Translations under genes and position numbers: made by a program
Assembly: GCA_938004815.1 (NCBI GenBank)
Contig: CALKVR010000593.1
Location: forward strand, 1 to 21,840
Source: an uncultured Polyangiaceae bacterium
GTDB taxonomy: Bacteria; Myxococcota_A; Polyangia; Polyangiales; Polyangiaceae
DNA: 21,840 nucleotides
Reading direction: 5' to 3'
Shown: in pieces, positions 7,309 through 14,293 of the stretch
Numbering within the stretch: position 1 is the first letter of the stretch
Layout of the letters: every line of letters starts with the position of its first letter
Notes under the pieces: generated by a model
Databases searched by the model: none
What the model was told of the DNA's origin: nothing
Seen by the model: the letters and a program-made list of their open reading frames with translations, nothing else

Positions 7309-8079
7309 TCAGGGGCCGACGAAGCAGTAGATCTTCGCCGCGCCACCCGTCGAGCCCGGGTTTCCGCAGCTGCCATCGTGCGACGAGTTCCACGACGAGA
7401 ACGGCGGGTCCGGGTTCATGTTGGGGCCCAGCCCGTCCGAGTGTCCGACCTTCACGTTGCCGTTGCCGCTCGTCCAGTCGTCGCACGTCCCCTCGAAGTC
7501 GAGCGCGCCGGCCGGGTTGCTGCCCGTCATGATGTCGTGCTCGTTCGGCGGCGGCGACCCGGACCATTGGCCGTTGACCATCTCGCCGGTCTCGGTGAGA
7601 AAGAGCGCCGCGTCGCCGTCCATCGCGTGGAGCTCGACGTCATCGGCCGCCACCATGACGCCGGCCGCGTTGTAGTACGGCCCCGGCCCGATGCGGTCGC
7701 GCGCGTCGGTCGGTGGATCGAAGGCGCTCAGGTACGCGCGCCACGTCTTTGCACCCTCGCCGACGGCGGCCGCCAGATCCTGACAGCGCTGATCGGCGCC
7801 GGCGAGGCCCCCGAAGTTGCCGTCCGGATAGGTGTCGCTCGTCACGAAGAAGTTCATGAGCGAGCTGCCTCCAGAGCTGGAGCTGGCGCTGGTGCTCGTG
7901 CTCGTCGAGGTGCTCGACGCCGTGCTGCCCGAGCCGGAGCCGGTGTTGCTGCTCCCGCTGCCGCTGGCGATCGTGCTCGAGCTCGTGCTCGTGCCGCCCC
8001 CCGAGCCGGTCTCGTCGTCCCCGCAGCCGGTGCATGCCCACAAAACGACCATCGTCGCGCCGAGCGTTCGCATCTCCAT
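7309..8079 (-). CDS. Lipoprotein with Ser/Thr-rich tether and DUF1554-like domain
   Basis: The 256-residue protein has a signal peptide ending around LWACTGC (Cys16 or Cys19 lipidated). A tether of about 50 residues made almost only of Ser, Thr, Gly and Ala (24-73) follows. The C-terminal domain starts FFVTSDTYPDGNFGGLAGADQRCQDLA and continues with WRAYLSAF, DRIGPGPYYNAAG, CDDWTSGNG and KIYCFVGP. This matches the DUF1554 pattern (GNxGGLxGADxxCQ to YCF), known from leptospiral and deltaproteobacterial lipoproteins and thought to be endostatin/lectin-like. Its function is not established. GGAGGAG lies just upstream; the ATG at 8073 has the better spacing (8 bases), the ATG at 8079 is slightly close. 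It is probably co-transcribed with the lamin-tail lipoprotein downstream. Confidence 0.87.
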   Translation of the reverse strand: MEMRTLGATMVVLWACTGCGDDETGSGGGTSTSSSTIASGSGSSNTGSGSGSTASSTSTSTSTSASSSSGGSSLMNFFVTSDTYPDGNFGGLAGADQRCQDLAAAVGEGAKTWRAYLSAFDPPTDARDRIGPGPYYNAAGVMVAADDVELHAMDGDAALFLTETGEMVNGQWSGSPPPNEHDIMTGSNPAGALDFEGTCDDWTSGNGNVKVGHSDGLGPNMNPDPPFSSWNSSHDGSCGNPGSTGGAAKIYCFVGP

Positions 8080-8141
8080 CACTCCTCCGTAGGTGGCGAT
8101 CCTAGGCGTATCGCGCGCGCGGTGAGCCGGAAATAATCCCG

Positions 8142-9599
8142 CTACCTCGCCTCGCTCTGAACCCACGCGTAATACCGGTATCCGAGATCGGTCCGGTGCG
8201 GGCCCGAGTCGGTGCCGACGCGCGTGAGGGCGAACTCGCCGCGCGGAGGGATGACGCTCGGCGCAGGCTGAGCGAGCGACGCGGGCTCGGCGTGCTCGGG
8301 GCCCGCGTGGAGCCGCTCGTAGGTGGCGACGTCGAGCGCGACCCGGTGCCCCGCTCGCTCGTCGGTGCCGAGCACGTCGAGGACGTGGGGCACGTAGGCA
8401 CGCTCGGGGTCGACGAAGACGCCGCTGAAGACACGCGCGCTGGCGCCGCTCCCGTACGAGAAGAAGGCGGCGCGCGTGCCGGCGAGCGCGGCGCGCGACG
8501 GCGCCGTCTCGAGCAAGCTCGCGAGCGCGAGGTACATCGAGCCCGAGTAGATGTTGCCGATCCGCCGTGAGAGCGCGAGCGACGGCTCGATGCGGCGCGC
8601 GAAGCACGCGCGGAACAGCTCGGAGCGCGCGAGCTGCTTCTCGGCGTCTTTCCGCACGGCCGCGTCGGTCGTCGCGCGTGCGTCGAAGAGCAGCGGGGCC
8701 GCGGCCTCGAGGGCCGGCCGCAGCGACGGGCCGGCGCGCCACGCGTCACCGAGGACCCGAAGCGCTGCGTACTCGCTCATGCGAGGGAACGGGACGTGAA
8801 AGAGCAGGTGCTCGGCCAGCTCGTCGATGCGGGCGGCCGGGCGGCGGAGCTCGCGGCGCGCGCGCTCGAGGTACATCTCGGTCGCCTCGGCCATCGCGCC
8901 GAGGTACACGTCGATCGAGTACTTGCCATCGACGACGGCGGTGCTCAGCCCGTTGGGGCGAAAAAAGTCTCGCTCGTCTCGTGTGATGGTGCCGGCGACG
9001 CGCGGGTCGAGCGCGAGCAAGCGGGGCTCTTCCGAGACGACCATCGCGACCGCGCCCGCGCCCTGCGTGTACTCGCCCGCGCTTCGCAGCGGGTACTTCG
9101 AGACGTCGGTCGCGATCACGAGCGCGTAACGCTTGGTGGCCTCGCCGGCCCGGAACGCGTTCACCACCGACTCGAGCGCGTACGTGGCGCCGATGCAGGC
9201 GAACTGGAACTGCGGCGCGCCCACCCGGCGCAGCTCGACCCCGAAATGTTGCTCGATCATGCCGAGCACGTAGGCCGCGATCGACTTCGATTGGTCGACG
9301 GTGGTCTCGGTCCCGATAGCGATGGTGCCGATCTCGCGCGGATCGATGCCGCCGTGAGCGATCGCCTTGACCGCGGCCATGGCGGCGAGCGTCGCGGAGT
9401 CCTCGTGCGCGTCCGGCACGGCCATTTCGGTGACCCCCACGCCCTTGGTCACCTTGCCGACGAGGTGCTCGACGCTCGGCTCGCCCAGCTCGGGGGCGCG
9501 GACGCGCGCCCACTCGTCACGAAGGTCCAGGTAGAGGCGCGGCACGTGCACGCCCACGGCGTCGATACCGACGGTGCGCTCGAGAGTGGAAGCAACCAT
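8142..9599 (-). CDS. mvaS: Hydroxymethylglutaryl-CoA synthase family protein
   Basis: HMG-CoA synthase condenses acetyl-CoA with acetoacetyl-CoA. In myxobacteria it serves the mevalonate pathway and an alternative route to isovaleryl-CoA. The 485-residue product opens with VGIDAVGVHVPRLYLDL and carries the full catalytic set by alignment to Staphylococcus MvaS from memory: Glu98 (GTETTVDQSKS), Cys135 (QFACIGAT) and His268 (FHVPFPRM). GEYTQGAGAVAMV and FFRPNG are also family motifs. The ATG at 9599 puts the family N-terminus in the right place. ATGs at 9650 and 9668 and a TTG at 9686 would add residues not expected in the family. A TetR-like palindrome lies just upstream. No other mevalonate or aib gene is in the window. 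A divergent thiolase-like role (e.g. polyketide beta-branching) is less likely. Confidence 0.87.
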   Translation of the reverse strand: MVASTLERTVGIDAVGVHVPRLYLDLRDEWARVRAPELGEPSVEHLVGKVTKGVGVTEMAVPDAHEDSATLAAMAAVKAIAHGGIDPREIGTIAIGTETTVDQSKSIAAYVLGMIEQHFGVELRRVGAPQFQFACIGATYALESVVNAFRAGEATKRYALVIATDVSKYPLRSAGEYTQGAGAVAMVVSEEPRLLALDPRVAGTITRDERDFFRPNGLSTAVVDGKYSIDVYLGAMAEATEMYLERARRELRRPAARIDELAEHLLFHVPFPRMSEYAALRVLGDAWRAGPSLRPALEAAAPLLFDARATTDAAVRKDAEKQLARSELFRACFARRIEPSLALSRRIGNIYSGSMYLALASLLETAPSRAALAGTRAAFFSYGSGASARVFSGVFVDPERAYVPHVLDVLGTDERAGHRVALDVATYERLHAGPEHAEPASLAQPAPSVIPPRGEFALTRVGTDSGPHRTDLGYRYYAWVQSEAR

Positions 9600-9654
9600 G
9601 GGGCGCGAACCCTCGCGGACCGCGGCGCAGAACGCAATCACGAGGTGCATTCCA

Positions 9655-9666
9655 GACCGAACGGTC
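9655..9666. promoter_or_regulatory. TetR-type palindrome upstream of HMG-CoA synthase gene
   Basis: GACCG-AA-CGGTC is a 12-bp near-perfect palindrome with 5-bp arms, 56-67 bases upstream of the chosen start codon in a locally AT-richer stretch. Such short CCG/CGG palindromes are typical of TetR-family operators. In Myxococcus the TetR regulator AibR controls mvaS, so control by a similar repressor is a reasonable guess, but no such regulator is adjacent here. Confidence 0.35.
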
Positions 9667-9734
9667 ATTGTTGGTTTGTTTTTCAATCAGCTGCGTGGCG
9701 GACGTCGGCCGATCACTGGTATTTCACGGAGGGC

Positions 9735-10214
9735 GTGTCCGACTCGGCTCCCATCCTCCACACGCTCGACACGAAGCAGTCGCTCGTCATCATGGGTGGG
9801 CTGTTCTTCGTTCGTGCGCACACGCTCCCCGTGGCCGAGGGCATCAACAACCTCATCACCCGCCTCCGCGCGTCGCGCCCGGCCGCGTGGGGCGTGCTGC
9901 ATTTCTTCGAGTTCGAGCGCCCTGGTTTGCCCGACGAGCCGACCCGCGCCGCCTACGCCGCGCTGATGCGCGACGCCAAGCAGGCGGGCCGCTGCACCGC
10001 GCTCGTGACAGAGCGCCTGCTCATGCAGTCGATCGTCCGCTCGGTGGTCAGCGGGCTCCGCTTGTTGACCAAGCACGAGGGCGCCACCGAGACGTTCTCG
10101 AGCCTCGCCGAAGCGGCCCGCTGGCTGGAGAGCAAGCGGCCCGAGCACGCGCCGTCGGTGACGCTCGCGTCTCTGGAGTCGGCGCTCCACGCGCTCCGCG
10201 ACGCGCAGAGGTGA
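9735..10214 (+). CDS. Small unknown protein, possibly STAS/SpoIIAA-like
   Basis: The product has about 159 residues. The pattern of alternating hydrophobic strands and amphipathic helices (VIMGGLFFVRAHT, AWGVLHFFEF, RCTALVTERLLMQSIVRSVVSGLRLL, ending FSSLAEAARWLESK) recalls SpoIIAA/STAS-like proteins that are abundant in myxobacteria and end with a helix of the form xxxEAxxWL. This is a fold-level guess, not a confident family match. GTG at 9735 has GGAGG very close upstream; ATG at 9792 is an alternative that would remove 19 residues. The gene is divergent from the HMG-CoA synthase gene with a 135-base shared upstream region. A strong hairpin follows the stop codon. No transmembrane segment or signal peptide is seen, so it is likely cytoplasmic. 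Confidence 0.7.
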   Translation: MSDSAPILHTLDTKQSLVIMGGLFFVRAHTLPVAEGINNLITRLRASRPAAWGVLHFFEFERPGLPDEPTRAAYAALMRDAKQAGRCTALVTERLLMQSIVRSVVSGLRLLTKHEGATETFSSLAEAARWLESKRPEHAPSVTLASLESALHALRDAQR

Positions 10215-10220
10215 GCCCAC

Positions 10221-10242
10221 CGGCCGGCGTCGCCGCCGGCCG
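10221..10242 (+). terminator. GC-rich hairpin after the STAS-like gene
   Basis: A perfect 9-bp stem CGGCCGGCG / CGCCGGCCG closes a four-base loop (TCGC), seven bases after the stop codon at 10214 and before the MFS gene. There is no following T-tract. It may act as a terminator or as an mRNA 3'-end stabiliser. Confidence 0.45.
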
Positions 10243-10266
10243 CGCGCGTGCTAGACCTCTCATCGA

Positions 10267-11595
10267 ATGGCTACGATCGCCGACGACGCGCGCGCGGGGG
10301 GCCCTGCGAGCATCGTCCGCTCGTTCAAGCACCGGAACTACCGGCTGTTCTTCTCGGGCCAGGTGATCTCGCTCGTCGGCACGTGGATGCAGTCGGTCGC
10401 CCAGGCATGGCTCGTCTACCGGCTGACGGGCTCGGCGTTTTGGCTCGGCGCGGTCGGGTTCGCGGGACAGATCCCGGTCCTCTTCGTGTCGCCGTTCGCC
10501 GGCACTTTCGCCGACCGTCACGCGCGCCGCAGCATCCTGGTCGCGACCCAGACCATCGCCATGGTGCTCGCGCTCGCCCTCGGCGCGTTCACGTTGCTCG
10601 TCGACCTGCACCCAGCCCACATCCTCGCGTTCGCGCTCGCCCTCGGCGTCGTCAACGCGTTCGACATCCCGGCCCGGCAGGCGTTCATCCCCGAGATCGT
10701 GGCGCCGGGCGACCTCGTGAACGCGATCGCGCTCAACTCGTCGATGGTGCACCTCGGCCGTCTCGTGGGCCCCGCGCTCGCCGCGTTCGTGGTGGCGGCG
10801 GTTGGCGAGGGGTGGTGCTTCATCCTCAACGGGCTGTCGTTCATCGGCGTGGTGGCGGCGCTCCTCGCGATGCGACTCTCACCCAAGCCGCGGCCACCCC
10901 GACATCAGTCGGCGCTCCAGTCGATGCGCGAGGGGATCGCTTACGCGGCCGGGCACCCCGGCATCCGCGCGCTGCTCCTCCTGGTGGCGTTCGTCTCGAT
11001 CACCGCCATGCCGTTCGCGGTCCTCTTGCCAGTCTTCGCAGACAAGATCTTGGGGGGCGGGCCCGACACGCTCGGCGCGCTCATGTCGGCATCCGGCGGC
11101 GGCGCCTTCGTGTGCGCGATGGTCCTCGCGTCCCGCAGCCGGGCCAAGGGCCTCGGCAGGTGGATCGCGATCGCGTCGTTCGTCCTCGGCGTGTCGCTCC
11201 TGGCGTTTGCGTGGGCCTCGTCGACGTGGCTCGCCGCCTCCGCGCTCGTCCTCACCGGCGGCGCGATGCTGACGATGATGTCGGGCTCGAACACCCTCAT
11301 CCAGGCCCTCGTGCCCGACGCGCTCCGGGGCCGCGTCATGTCCGTCTTCGTGATGATGTTCCTCGGCACCGCGCCGATCGGCGCGCTCGCAGCCGGCTGG
11401 ACCGCCGAGCACATCGGCGCCCCCATCACCGTCACCGTCGGCGCGATCTGTAGCCTCTTCGCCGGGGCCGTCTTCGCCTGGCGCTTGCCCTCGGTGCGCG
11501 CGCGCTCGGAGCTTTTGGTGTCACAGCAGATGGTGGGCGGCGAGCCGGCCGCGGCCATCAGCACGCCCCCGCCGGCCCCCGTTGCGGGCGGCTGA
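10267..11595 (+). CDS. MFS transporter (DHA3/EntS-like)
   Basis: This is a 442-residue inner-membrane permease of the major facilitator superfamily with about 11-12 hydrophobic helices. The opening SFKHRNYRLFFSGQVISLVGTWMQSVAQAWLVYRLTGSAFWLG is characteristic of the DHA3 / enterobactin-exporter-like (MFS_3) group. The cytoplasmic loop between helices 2 and 3 has GTFADRHARRS at residues 79-89, the MFS motif A. The second half repeats with GAVIGAL-type glycines and GRVMSVFVMMFLGTAPIGAL. Members export drugs or siderophores using the proton gradient; the substrate here is unknown. The ATG at 10267 has no clear ribosome site. It is convergent with the LysR gene, with only three bases between the two stop codons. 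Confidence 0.9.
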   Translation: MATIADDARAGGPASIVRSFKHRNYRLFFSGQVISLVGTWMQSVAQAWLVYRLTGSAFWLGAVGFAGQIPVLFVSPFAGTFADRHARRSILVATQTIAMVLALALGAFTLLVDLHPAHILAFALALGVVNAFDIPARQAFIPEIVAPGDLVNAIALNSSMVHLGRLVGPALAAFVVAAVGEGWCFILNGLSFIGVVAALLAMRLSPKPRPPRHQSALQSMREGIAYAAGHPGIRALLLLVAFVSITAMPFAVLLPVFADKILGGGPDTLGALMSASGGGAFVCAMVLASRSRAKGLGRWIAIASFVLGVSLLAFAWASSTWLAASALVLTGGAMLTMMSGSNTLIQALVPDALRGRVMSVFVMMFLGTAPIGALAAGWTAEHIGAPITVTVGAICSLFAGAVFAWRLPSVRARSELLVSQQMVGGEPAAAISTPPPAPVAGG

Positions 11596-11598
11596 CCC

Positions 11599-12492
11599 TT
11601 ACGCGAGCCGCGGCGTGACCTGCTGCGCGATCCACGCCATGACGGCGCGGACACGCCGGGGGACGCTCCGCCCGTGCGGGTGCACCATCGACACCGGCAT
11701 CGGGGCGGCGGTGTGCTGCGGCAGCACCTCGAGGAGCACACCCGACGCGATGCTGGCGTCGAGCCCGATGCGAGGCGCCTGGATGATCCCGAGCCCCGCC
11801 ACGCAGGCGGCGCGGTAGGCGTCGGCGTTGTTCACGGTCACGACGCTCTTCATCGGCCGCTCGCGCACCGTCTCGCCGACGGCCCATTCGAAGCTCGGGG
11901 CGTCGTTGCCGAGGCGCATCGAGTAGTGAACCACGAGGTGTCGATCGAGGTCGTCGATCGATTTCGGCGTCCCGTGCTGGGCTGCGTAAGCTGCGCTCAC
12001 GCAGTTCGCGAGGGTCAAGAATCCGAGCCGCCGCGTGACGAGGCCGGAGTCGGAGAGCGAGCCCACGCTGAGCACGCAGTCGAAGCCCTCACGCACGACG
12101 TCCACGCGACGATCCGTGGTCGAGAGCACGATCTCGAGCTGAGGATGCAGTGCGAGGAGCTCGGGGAGCTTGGGGATGACCATGTCGCGCGCGATGTTGA
12201 TGGGCAGATCGACGCGTACCACCCCCCGCAGGGTGCTGGGCGCCTGGAACATCGCCTCGAGATCCTCGGCGTCGGCCACGAGGCGCCGCGCGCGAGGCAG
12301 GAGCTGCTCACCATCGGCGGTCAGCCGCACGACCCGCGTCGAGCGCTGGAAGAGACGGCTGCCGAGGTGAGCCTCGAGCTCGGCGACGCGGGTCGAGACG
12401 CGCGACTTCGGCATCTTGAGCTGGTCGCCGGCGGCGGTGAAGCTCGAGAGCTCGGCCACCTTGAGAAAAACGCGCAGAGCGTCGAGGTCCAT
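11599..12492 (-). CDS. LysR-family transcriptional regulator
   Basis: A full-length LysR regulator of 297 residues. The N-terminal winged helix-turn-helix (MDLDALRVFLKVAELSSFTAAGDQL, then SRVSTRVAELEAHLGSRLFQR) spans residues 1-60. The linker helix and a periplasmic-binding-protein-like effector domain begin near residue 88 (LRGVVRVDLP) and run to the C-terminus. This belongs to the common CrgA/DsdC-like group often annotated beside dehydrogenases. It is divergent from the SDR gene at 12628, with 135 bases between them. That is the standard layout in which a LysR protein controls both itself and its divergent neighbour. An inverted repeat with T-N11-A spacing lies directly upstream of its start. 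The effector is unknown. Confidence 0.93.
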   Translation of the reverse strand: MDLDALRVFLKVAELSSFTAAGDQLKMPKSRVSTRVAELEAHLGSRLFQRSTRVVRLTADGEQLLPRARRLVADAEDLEAMFQAPSTLRGVVRVDLPINIARDMVIPKLPELLALHPQLEIVLSTTDRRVDVVREGFDCVLSVGSLSDSGLVTRRLGFLTLANCVSAAYAAQHGTPKSIDDLDRHLVVHYSMRLGNDAPSFEWAVGETVRERPMKSVVTVNNADAYRAACVAGLGIIQAPRIGLDASIASGVLLEVLPQHTAAPMPVSMVHPHGRSVPRRVRAVMAWIAQQVTPRLA

Positions 12493-12496
12493 CGAT

Positions 12497-12515
12497 TGTT
12501 CTCGATTCCGGAACA
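12497..12515. promoter_or_regulatory. Candidate LysR-type operator between lysR and SDR genes
   Basis: The inverted repeat TGTTC-N9-GAACA contains a T-N11-A core (12500-12512), the general LysR-binding format. Its inner part holds the perfect 8-mer TTCCGGAA. It begins five bases from the LysR start codon, a position suited to autorepression, and lies 113 bases upstream of the divergent SDR gene. Confidence 0.4.
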
Positions 12516-12627
12516 GTATGTCGGATCGCCGTGGCTTTTACGAGCGCGGCCGGTGGCTATGGTCGGAGGCACACGAGCTCGGACGAACCCTCCCCGCCGA
12601 CCAGTCGGCTCCACGAAAGGACCCTTC

Positions 12628-13395
12628 ATGACCACCTCGAACCGTCGCATCGCTCTCGTCACCGGCGGCAGCCGCGGCCTCGGCCGGAGCATGGCCCTTC
12701 ACCTCGCGTCGCGCGGGACCGACGTCATCCTCACTTACCGCTCGGCCCAGGCCGAGGCGCTCGCCGTGGTCGGCGAGGTCGAGAAGCGCGGCGCGCGCGC
12801 GGTGGCGCTCCAGCTCGACGTCGGCGACAGCAAGTCGTTCGGCGCCTTCGCCGAGCGCGTGCAGGGCGAGCTCCAGCGCGTGTGGCAGCGCGATAGCTTC
12901 GACTTTCTCGTGAACAACGCCGGCCTCGGCGCGCACGCCCTCGTCGCCGACACCACCGAGGAGCAGTTCGACGAGCTGATGCGGGTGCACCTCAAGGGAC
13001 CGTTCTTCCTCACCCAGAAGCTGCTCCGCCTGATCGCCGACGGCGGCAGCATCCTCAACGTGTCGACCGGTCTCTCGCGCTTCACGCTGCCGGGCTATGG
13101 CGCGTACGCGGCGATGAAGGGGGGGGTCGAAGTGCTCACGCGCTACCTTGCCAAGGAGCTCGGCCCGCGCGGGATCACCGTCAACACCCTCGCGCCCGGA
13201 GCGATCGAGACCGACTTCGGCGGCGGCGTGGTGCGTGACAACCCCGAGGTGAACAAGATGGTCGCGTCGATGATCGCGCTCGGCCGCGTCGGAAAGCCGG
13301 ATGATATCGGCGGTGCCGCCGCGACCCTGCTCGCGCCCGAGAGCCGCTGGATCAATGGCCAGCGGATCGAAGCCTCGGGGGGTCAGGGGCTCTGA
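12628..13395 (+). CDS. Short-chain dehydrogenase/reductase (SDR, FabG-like)
   Basis: A classical SDR of 255 residues. The cofactor motif VTGGSRGLGRS is at residues 11-21, LDV at 63-65, the NNAG motif at 96-99, the catalytic Ser at 146, and YAAMK at Tyr160-Lys164. PGAIETDF follows, then the typical C-terminal GQRIEASGGQ (compare INGQxIxxxGG in the family). It is cytoplasmic and probably reduces a ketone or 3-oxoacyl type substrate with NADPH; Arg at position 16 after GGS suits NADPH, which is an inference. The ATG at 12628 has AAAGGA seven bases upstream. It is divergent from and probably controlled by the LysR gene. It is not closely similar to the SDR at 3433. Confidence 0.93.
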   Translation: MTTSNRRIALVTGGSRGLGRSMALHLASRGTDVILTYRSAQAEALAVVGEVEKRGARAVALQLDVGDSKSFGAFAERVQGELQRVWQRDSFDFLVNNAGLGAHALVADTTEEQFDELMRVHLKGPFFLTQKLLRLIADGGSILNVSTGLSRFTLPGYGAYAAMKGGVEVLTRYLAKELGPRGITVNTLAPGAIETDFGGGVVRDNPEVNKMVASMIALGRVGKPDDIGGAAATLLAPESRWINGQRIEASGGQGL

Positions 13396-13443
13396 GCCCT
13401 CGCGCCCGTGGCAAGATGGCGCCCGCGCGCGCGGCCGCGCAGC

Positions 13444-13472
13444 TTGTTTGAGGTCACATATTTCCGTAGAAT
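13444..13472 (+). promoter_or_regulatory. Candidate promoter giving a leaderless transcript
   Basis: TTGTTT and TAGAAT (five of six matches to the -10 consensus) are separated by 17 bases in an AT-rich patch. The -10 box ends six bases before the ATG at 13479, so the expected transcription start falls on or next to the A of the start codon. No Shine-Dalgarno sequence is present. Prediction from sequence only. Confidence 0.4.
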
Positions 13473-13478
13473 GTGGCC

Positions 13479-14261
13479 ATGAAACGCATCGCCATCTTGC
13501 TGCTCGTCGCCGCCCCTGCGTGCGCCGCGCGTGAGGCGAGCGAGCGGCCCCCGATGGGGCCCGCGCCCGTCGCGCGCCCGGCAACTACCGCCGAGACGGC
13601 GAGCGCCCTGTCCAAACAAGCCCCCCCGAGCATTCCTCTCCGAGCCTTCACGAACGCTCCCGACTGCGCGGGCTGGCCGACCGCGACCGAGATCGGCGTC
13701 GAGAAGACCAAGCACGGCGCGGCGCTCGTGTTCGCGAACGCCGACCACATCGTCCCGCTCCGAACGCGGGTCGCCGCGATGCCCGAGGCCAAGACCGCGG
13801 GTGAGGCGGTACGCCTCGACAACGTCGATGACGGCATCCGGCTCGTCTACGAGGGCACCGACGCTTCCGTCACCGAGGTGCACGAGAGCGCGCGCGTGAG
13901 GGCACGCGAGCTTCGCCGAATGTGCGGGCTCGCCAGGTACCTGCCGAGCGACGACTCGGACAAGGACGAGGCGAAGCCGAGCCGTGAGGCTGCGCCTCCT
14001 CCGCCGTCCGCCTCCAAGCCCGCGACGAAGAAGTCTGAGCCTGTCACCAAGCCCAAGACCGACGACAAGCCCAAGACCCCCGACAAGCCCAAGGCCGGCG
14101 ACAAGCCCAAGACCACCGACAAGCCGGGCACGCCGCCGGCGGCCCCGACGCCCAAGCCGAGGGAGCCCGAAAAGCCGAAGCCGCCCGCGCCGCCCAAGCC
14201 GGGTGAGCCCAAGCCGCCGCCGCCCCCCAAGCCGCCCGAGTCGCCCTTTCCTCGGGCGTGA
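13479..14261 (+). CDS. Exported protein with Lys/Pro-rich repeat tail
   Basis: The 260-residue product starts with a signal peptide, MKRIAILLLVAAPAC. The APAC end could be cut by signal peptidase I or, less canonically, be a lipobox. Residues 55-155 form a small domain with Cys and hydrophobic strands (AFTNAPDCAGWPTATEIGV, VRLDNVDDGIRLVYEGTDASVTEV, RRMCGLARYL) that I do not recognise. From about residue 165 onward it is a Lys/Pro/Asp/Thr low-complexity tail, including four 6-residue repeats of the form KPK[TA]xD, then PKPxxPxKPKPP runs. Such tails may span the cell wall or bind anionic surface polymers; TonB also has a K/P-rich spacer, but no TonB C-terminal domain is present. The ATG at 13479 was chosen over a GTG six bases upstream. 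Confidence 0.78.
   Translation: MKRIAILLLVAAPACAAREASERPPMGPAPVARPATTAETASALSKQAPPSIPLRAFTNAPDCAGWPTATEIGVEKTKHGAALVFANADHIVPLRTRVAAMPEAKTAGEAVRLDNVDDGIRLVYEGTDASVTEVHESARVRARELRRMCGLARYLPSDDSDKDEAKPSREAAPPPPSASKPATKKSEPVTKPKTDDKPKTPDKPKAGDKPKTTDKPGTPPAAPTPKPREPEKPKPPAPPKPGEPKPPPPPKPPESPFPRA
14049..14120 (+). repeat. Four tandem 18-bp repeats encoding KPK[TA]xD
   Basis: Four adjacent units of the form AAGCCCAAGRCCNNCGAC lie in frame and encode KPKTDD, KPKTPD, KPKAGD and KPKTTD. Degenerate KP-rich units follow. Variation is confined mostly to the fourth and fifth codons. The unit length is a multiple of three, so copy-number change would keep the frame. Confidence 0.85.
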
Positions 14262-14278
14262 CCACCGGTCGCGACCGG
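14233..14278 (+). terminator. Two consecutive inverted repeats at the end of the K/P-rich gene
   Basis: CGCCCGAG (14233-14240) and CTCGGGCG (14251-14258) form an 8-bp stem with a 10-base loop ending at the stop codon (14259-14261). Next, CCGGTC-GC-GACCGG (14265-14278) is a perfect 14-bp palindrome. No T-tract follows. The pair could terminate or attenuate transcription into the lipoprotein gene at 14294, or the palindrome could be an operator. Confidence 0.35.
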
Positions 14279-14293
14279 CGTAAAAGGGCGGTC

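Noticed and set aside
8796..9734. Plus-strand extension of the STAS-like gene across the HMG-CoA synthase gene
   Set aside because: It is antisense to a full set of HMG-CoA synthase motifs.
11674..12627. Plus-strand open frame that would add more than 300 residues before the SDR gene
   Set aside because: It is antisense to the LysR gene. The SDR motif and ribosome site fix the start at 12628.
14049..14120. Tandem repeats as a CRISPR array or minisatellite origin
   Set aside because: The units are contiguous 18-mers without spacers, in frame within a protein-coding gene.
14265..14278. CCGGTC-GC-GACCGG as a phage or plasmid attachment site
   Set aside because: No integrase, tRNA or direct repeat is nearby; a hairpin at a gene end is simpler.
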